From: Chloroflexota bacterium
GTDB taxonomy: Bacteria; Chloroflexota; UBA11872
Assembly: GCA_022820025.1 (NCBI GenBank)
Contig: JAJEGF010000015.1
Span: 62,001-126,000 of the forward strand
Length of the DNA: 64,000 nucleotides
Direction: 5' to 3'
Of this stretch, positions 60,942 through 64,000 are shown one piece after another. A program made the translations under genes and the position numbers. Position 1 is the stretch's first letter, and each line of letters begins with the position of its first letter. The notes beneath the pieces were generated by a model. It had not been told where the DNA came from. It saw only the letters and a list, made by a program, of their open reading frames with translations, and did not search any database.

Positions 60942-61199
60942 GTGGCACAGGTGAATTTCAGAATCAAAGACGAGCGCCTGGCGCTCATCGACCGCGGCGC
61001 CGCGATTCGGGGTGTTACGCGAACGGAGTTCGTGCTCCGGGCAAGTGAAGCTGCAGCCCTCGAAGCGTTGAACGAGCGCCCCGTTATCGCACTCGACGAC
61101 GAAGCGTACGACGCGTTCGTGGCTGCGCTTGACGCACCAGACGAACCAAGTGCGCGCCTGCGTGAATTGGCTGCGCGCAGACCGCTGTGGGAGCGCTAG
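60942..61199 (+). CDS. TacA-like (DUF1778) ribbon-helix-helix antitoxin
   Basis: Antitoxin of 85 aa. The N-terminal RHH domain reads AQVNFRIKDERLALIDRGAA then IRGVTRTEFVLRASEAAALE, matching DUF1778 antitoxins; the C-terminal part (VIALDDEAYDAFVAALDAPD, ending ARRPLWER) is the toxin-neutralising segment. It should bind its own promoter and inactivate the acetyltransferase toxin. GTG 60942 is preferred: an in-frame TTG at 60885 lies inside the -10 promoter element and is rejected. Overlaps the toxin gene by 13 bp. Confidence 0.85.
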   Translation: MAQVNFRIKDERLALIDRGAAIRGVTRTEFVLRASEAAALEALNERPVIALDDEAYDAFVAALDAPDEPSARLRELAARRPLWER

Positions 61200-61690
61200 C
61201 TGGACCTACGCCCATCAGCGCACGCCACGACCTCTCGCACTTCGACTGCGGCGTGGACAGCCTCAATACGTGGCTACGGCGCTGGGCCCGCATGAACGAG
61301 AGTCGAGGCGGTGCGCGCACCTATGTGGTCTGCGATGGCGACAAGGTAGTCGCCTTCTACAGCCTGGCCGCCACCTCGGTGGAGCGGAGCCGCGTCTCGT
61401 CCCGCGTCGGACGAAACATGCCTGATCCGCTGCCTGCGATCCTGCTAGGCCAGATCGCCGTGGCCACCAACTATCAAGGCCGGGGACTCGGTTCGGACTT
61501 GGTCGTCGACGCCGCTAGGCGCGCTCTTGCCGCCGCCGATCTCATCGGTGCGCGCGCTGTCATCGTCCAGGCGCTCGACGAACGAGCGCGGGCGTTCGAC
61601 GAGTCCTTTGGCTTCCGCCAGTTCTCGGATCGAGAACCCCTGATGCTGCTCACTCGCCTCTCCGAACTCAGGGCCGCGCTGCAGCCGTAG
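61187..61690 (+). CDS. TacT-like GNAT acetyltransferase toxin
   Basis: Toxin of 167 aa. TacT-type toxins acetylate the amino group of aminoacyl-tRNA and stop translation. Signatures: PISARHDLSHFDCGVDSLNTWL at the N-terminus, the acetyl-CoA loop VATNYQGRGLGSDLV (Q/RxxGxG/A), and FDESFGFRQFSDREPLML near the C-terminus. The start is GTG 61187, inside the antitoxin gene, so translation is coupled. Length is normal for the family. There is no evidence for which tRNA is targeted. Confidence 0.88.
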   Translation: MGALAGPTPISARHDLSHFDCGVDSLNTWLRRWARMNESRGGARTYVVCDGDKVVAFYSLAATSVERSRVSSRVGRNMPDPLPAILLGQIAVATNYQGRGLGSDLVVDAARRALAAADLIGARAVIVQALDERARAFDESFGFRQFSDREPLMLLTRLSELRAALQP

Positions 61691-61753
61691 CGCACCAGTC
61701 CGCCACGAGCTCACGTCGCTTTCGCCGCTGAAACCTGTCGATCGCTCCAACGT

Positions 61754-61802
61754 CCCCTCTGGCGGGGCGGCCGCCTGTTAGAGTCGCGATCCGCCAGAGG
61801 GG
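61754..61802. repeat. Perfect 12-bp inverted repeat with 25-bp spacer
   Basis: CCCCTCTGGCGG (61754-61765) and CCGCCAGAGGGG (61791-61802). The spacer contains the palindrome GGCGGCCGCC. It lies in the 191-bp gap between the convergent toxin and PhnB-like genes. Confidence 0.7.
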
Positions 61803-61846
61803 TAGTTGTCCATCAACCGGGCATCGGCTCCGCGTGCGGGCACGGC

Positions 61847-61864
61847 CCTGACCTGTCGGTCAGG
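61847..61864. terminator. Hairpin after the PhnB-like gene
   Basis: CCTGACC (61847-61853) pairs with GGTCAGG (61858-61864), loop TGTC, 18 bp beyond the minus-strand stop at 61882. No T-run, so it is a weak terminator candidate. Confidence 0.4.
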
Positions 61865-61881
61865 TTCCGTCCGGAACTTCC

Positions 61882-62313
61882 CTACGAAGTCTCTGACTCC
61901 CCGTGCTCGCAGTTGAATTGCCAGGTAATCCCGAACTTGTCCGTGCAGGCCCCAAAGTAGGCCCCCCAGAACATGTCCGCCGGCGCCATCTGCACGCTCC
62001 CGCCCTCGGAAATCTTCGCGAAGAACTCGTCCGTCTGCTCGCGGTTCTCCGTCGTGTAGGAAACCGAGAAATTCGTGCCCTGCACGTGCGGCGGACCAAA
62101 CCCCGGCATCACGTCGCTACCCATCAGCACGCTCGAGCCGATCGGGTACGACACGTGCATGATCTGGTCCTTCGCCTCCTCGGGAACGCCCATGTCCGGC
62201 GGGCCGTCCGCGAACGTCTGCACGATCGCAAAGTCCCCGCCAAACACCGACCGGTAAAACTCGAACGCTTCGCGGCAGTTGCCGTCAAAGTTCAGATAGA
62301 TGCTCAGCGACAT
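61882..62313 (-). CDS. PhnB-like VOC-family protein
   Basis: VOC-fold protein of 143 aa of the PhnB/3-demethylubiquinone methyltransferase-like type. N-terminal SIYLNFDGNCREAFEFYRSVFGG, the middle IMHVSYPIGSSVLMGSDVMPG, and the C-terminus MFWGAYFGACTDKFGITWQFN are the standard signature. ATG 62313 with GGGAG 7 bases upstream is used rather than the longer frame to 62367. The molecular role of this family is not established (stress or small-molecule binding is proposed). Neighbouring genes give no pathway clue. Confidence 0.9.
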   Translation of the reverse strand: MSLSIYLNFDGNCREAFEFYRSVFGGDFAIVQTFADGPPDMGVPEEAKDQIMHVSYPIGSSVLMGSDVMPGFGPPHVQGTNFSVSYTTENREQTDEFFAKISEGGSVQMAPADMFWGAYFGACTDKFGITWQFNCEHGESETS

Positions 62314-62613
62314 CCGTGACTCCCTTGAGCTAGCCGGCTTACAACTGCGGCGCCCGCCCATATCCAACTGATACGAACCACGGCTGACACTGCCGGACCA
62401 AGATGACCAATTCTAGCGGCGGGAATCCTCGATCAGGCGCATTCAATGAATCGGCGTCCATCCACCATCGTTGCAACAGTCGTCAAGACGCGTCCCTCTG
62501 GATTCGCGTTTCACGATCCTTACTGGCTTCAGCCAGCCTTTCATCAACCGTTGATCAAATCGACGGTGCATCCAGTCGCACGAAAGCTCCTCAGCCCAAA
62601 ATCGCCAGCAACC
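62314..62613. other. Stretch without a recognised gene
   Basis: About 300 bp between the PhnB-like gene and the inositol monophosphatase-family gene. Open frames here are shadows or lack start signals and codon structure. I see no RNA gene, strong hairpin or repeat. Confidence 0.6.
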
Positions 62614-63450
62614 TCACCCGCCGATCGGAAACGCAAGCTCAAGACGGTGGGCAGCGGCGATATCCAGGATGGCCTGATGAATTCGACCGTTACTGAAGAT
62701 GCAGCGACGGCTCGCGAAACTCGCCGGCTCGCCCCTCACGTTGGTGACGAGGCCGCCGGCTCGCTGTACCAGCAGTCCGGCGCCCGCGTGGTCCCACCAC
62801 TTGACGCTGCTGAACATCGCGCCGTCGTAACGACCCGCCGCCACCCAGGCTGTCTCCAGCGCCGCGGAACCGGTAAGGCGCACGCGGTGAAATGTGCGGG
62901 CCGCTTCGGCCAGCGCCCCGTTATAGCGGCGATCATCCTCTGCGTCGATCCCACGCTGCGCCCACGCCACGGTGCTCTCGGACGGATTCGTCCGTACGGT
63001 AACCTCGACGACCCGGCCATTGAGCATCGCGGGGCCGTCAGCCAGCGCCGTGAACATCTCGTCGCGCACCGGGTCGTAGATCGCGGCGGCGTCTGGTCTC
63101 GTATCGCGCGTATGAGCCACGCTCACGCAAAACTGCGGCTGCCCGCGCGAGTAGTTGTCGGTACCGTCCAGCGGGTCGATCACCCAGACATCGGGCCCGT
63201 CGATCTCCTCGTCGTCCGCGAATTCCTCCGAATAAACCGTATGCCCCGGCACGCGCTCTGCCAGCACGGCGCGAATCGCGCGGTCGGCGGCAAAGTCGGC
63301 GTCCGTAACCACGGTGCGCTCGCCCTGCCAGGTCTTCCACTGCACGCCCAGCAACTCGGACTCGAAGCTCCGCAACAACTCGGCGCCGGCGGCCCGGGCA
63401 GCCAGCTCGGCTACGTCCAGCAGCCCGGCCGGGTCGGTCGGGCCCGTCAT
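62614..63450 (-). CDS. Inositol monophosphatase-family phosphatase
   Basis: Mg-dependent, Li-sensitive-type phosphatase of 278 aa. Metal motifs: E in YSEEFADDEE, VIDPLDGTDNYSRG (D-P-L-D-G-T) and the C-terminal WWDHAGAGLLVQRAGG (W-D-x-A-G). Possible substrates include inositol phosphate, histidinol phosphate, 3'-phosphoadenosine phosphate and fructose-1,6-bisphosphate. ATG 63450 lies 2 bp after the stop of the SRPBCC gene, so the two are co-transcribed. The frame extends to 63507, but the shorter start fits the family. Confidence 0.9.
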   Translation of the reverse strand: MTGPTDPAGLLDVAELAARAAGAELLRSFESELLGVQWKTWQGERTVVTDADFAADRAIRAVLAERVPGHTVYSEEFADDEEIDGPDVWVIDPLDGTDNYSRGQPQFCVSVAHTRDTRPDAAAIYDPVRDEMFTALADGPAMLNGRVVEVTVRTNPSESTVAWAQRGIDAEDDRRYNGALAEAARTFHRVRLTGSAALETAWVAAGRYDGAMFSSVKWWDHAGAGLLVQRAGGLVTNVRGEPASFASRRCIFSNGRIHQAILDIAAAHRLELAFPIGG

Positions 63451-63452
63451 CC

Positions 63453-63896
63453 TCAGACTGCCGTCGTGGGCATTTCGGCCAGCGCCTTGCGCAGGCCCTG
63501 GGTCCATCCGCGTACGTTGCGCCGCAGGCTGAATCGCGCGAAGAAGCCCAGTGGGCCCAGCGTGCGCGGACCTGACGCCGTCTGTCGAATCCGAACGCCC
63601 GTGCCGCCTTCGACTGGTCGCAATTCAATCGACATGCCGCGAGTGAGTCCGGCCTTGCTACCGGTCCACGAGGCCGAGTGACCTAGGTCGACCTCGGTGA
63701 TCGTGTAGATGAACGTCATCCGCTCGCGCCCGGTCTTTTGGCGAAACCGGAAACCGGGCACCCAGTTGCCGGCGGTAAGCCGCTCGGCGTCCTCGATCGT
63801 GGTGTTCCACTTCTGCCAGTCGTTGATCGTGCTCACCAGTTGCCAGATCGTGTTGACTGGCGCCATGAGTTCAACACTCGCGCTTTCTTCAATCAC
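63453..63896 (-). CDS. SRPBCC (START/Bet v1-like) family protein
   Basis: Small hydrophobic-ligand-binding fold protein of 147 aa. The helix-grip pattern is visible: SVELMAPVNTIWQLVSTINDWQKWNTTIED, strands GFRFRQKTGRERMTFIYTITEVD and SIELRPVEGGTGVRIRQTASG, and a long C-terminal helix (RNVRGWTQGLRKALAEM). The family binds lipids, polyketides or other small ligands or acts as a cyclase. ATG 63896, first gene of a two-gene operon with the phosphatase. No ligand can be predicted. Confidence 0.85.
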   Translation of the reverse strand: MIEESASVELMAPVNTIWQLVSTINDWQKWNTTIEDAERLTAGNWVPGFRFRQKTGRERMTFIYTITEVDLGHSASWTGSKAGLTRGMSIELRPVEGGTGVRIRQTASGPRTLGPLGFFARFSLRRNVRGWTQGLRKALAEMPTTAV

Positions 63897-64000
63897 CGAC
63901 GTCTCCTAACCCCGGGCCGCGCGCGGTCATCCCGTCCGCGCACTCGGCAATCTTACGCCGCCTGGCAAGCATCCGCCCTGTGGACGTTACGCTACAGCAG

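Overview
The window is a chromosomal segment of a high-GC bacterium. There is no phage structural cluster, insertion sequence, CRISPR array or rRNA operon. The contents suggest a free-living, possibly marine or host-associated heterotroph: phytanoyl-CoA dioxygenase, a sulfatase-like hydrolase, Gfo/Idh/MocA oxidoreductases, aldo/keto reductases, an SMP-30 lactonase, an FAH-family hydrolase and a lone groEL. I would place it in Chloroflexota (SAR202 or Dehalococcoidia-like), but that is inference from gene content only.

Layout. 1-6981: a divergent response regulator / sensor kinase pair and a MacA-MacB-type efflux operon. Both the kinase and the efflux operon are preceded by TGCAY half-sites repeated every 11 bp, so the two-component system probably controls the pump. 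6997-15859: metabolic genes, namely a DUF5069-like protein, a hydroxyisobutyrate dehydrogenase-like enzyme, a class III aminotransferase, a metallophosphoesterase, a sulfatase, an aldo/keto reductase, a creatinase/DoeA-like hydrolase and a maleate isomerase/EutA-like protein. 15998-21860: a more accessory stretch with a DUF4143 ATPase that has a palindrome-overlapped promoter, a GH43/32-like protein, pdxA, an HTH protein, tRNA-Gly(GCC) and an SRAP/YedK abasic-site sensor. 21976-29701: a dioxygenase, an NDH-2 fused to a membrane module next to a protein built from three copies of that module, an NYN-domain protein behind an apparent leader-peptide attenuator, an FAH hydrolase and a 3-hydroxyacyl-CoA dehydrogenase.

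29850-37509: tRNA-Gln(CTG), the NAD salvage pair pncA-pncB, ferritin, and a csoR-copA copper-efflux operon with a recognisable CsoR operator. 37718-41267: two tandem-duplicated orphan lipoprotein substrate-binding proteins and an SMP-30 lactonase. The duplication carried a piece of the lactonase gene end with it. 41320-45915: larE with a JAMM peptidase, an MFS exporter and groEL with its promoter and terminator. 46166-51008: a Zn/Mn ABC importer (binding protein, ATPase, two permeases with winged-helix-like tails) and a DtxR/MntR-type regulator. 51081-56658: two convergent groups for extracytoplasmic copper or redox handling, including a CopC-CopD-YtkA-cytochrome c fusion and a protein with a duplicated His-rich domain.

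56802-63896: a methyltransferase, a candidate structured RNA, an Fe-ADH-type dehydrogenase, a Gfo/Idh/MocA oxidoreductase, three VOC proteins, a TacA-TacT-like toxin-antitoxin pair, an inositol monophosphatase-family enzyme and an SRPBCC protein. The best candidates for something undescribed are the NDH-2 plus repeated membrane module pair, the attenuated NYN gene, and the copper/cytochrome fusion cluster.
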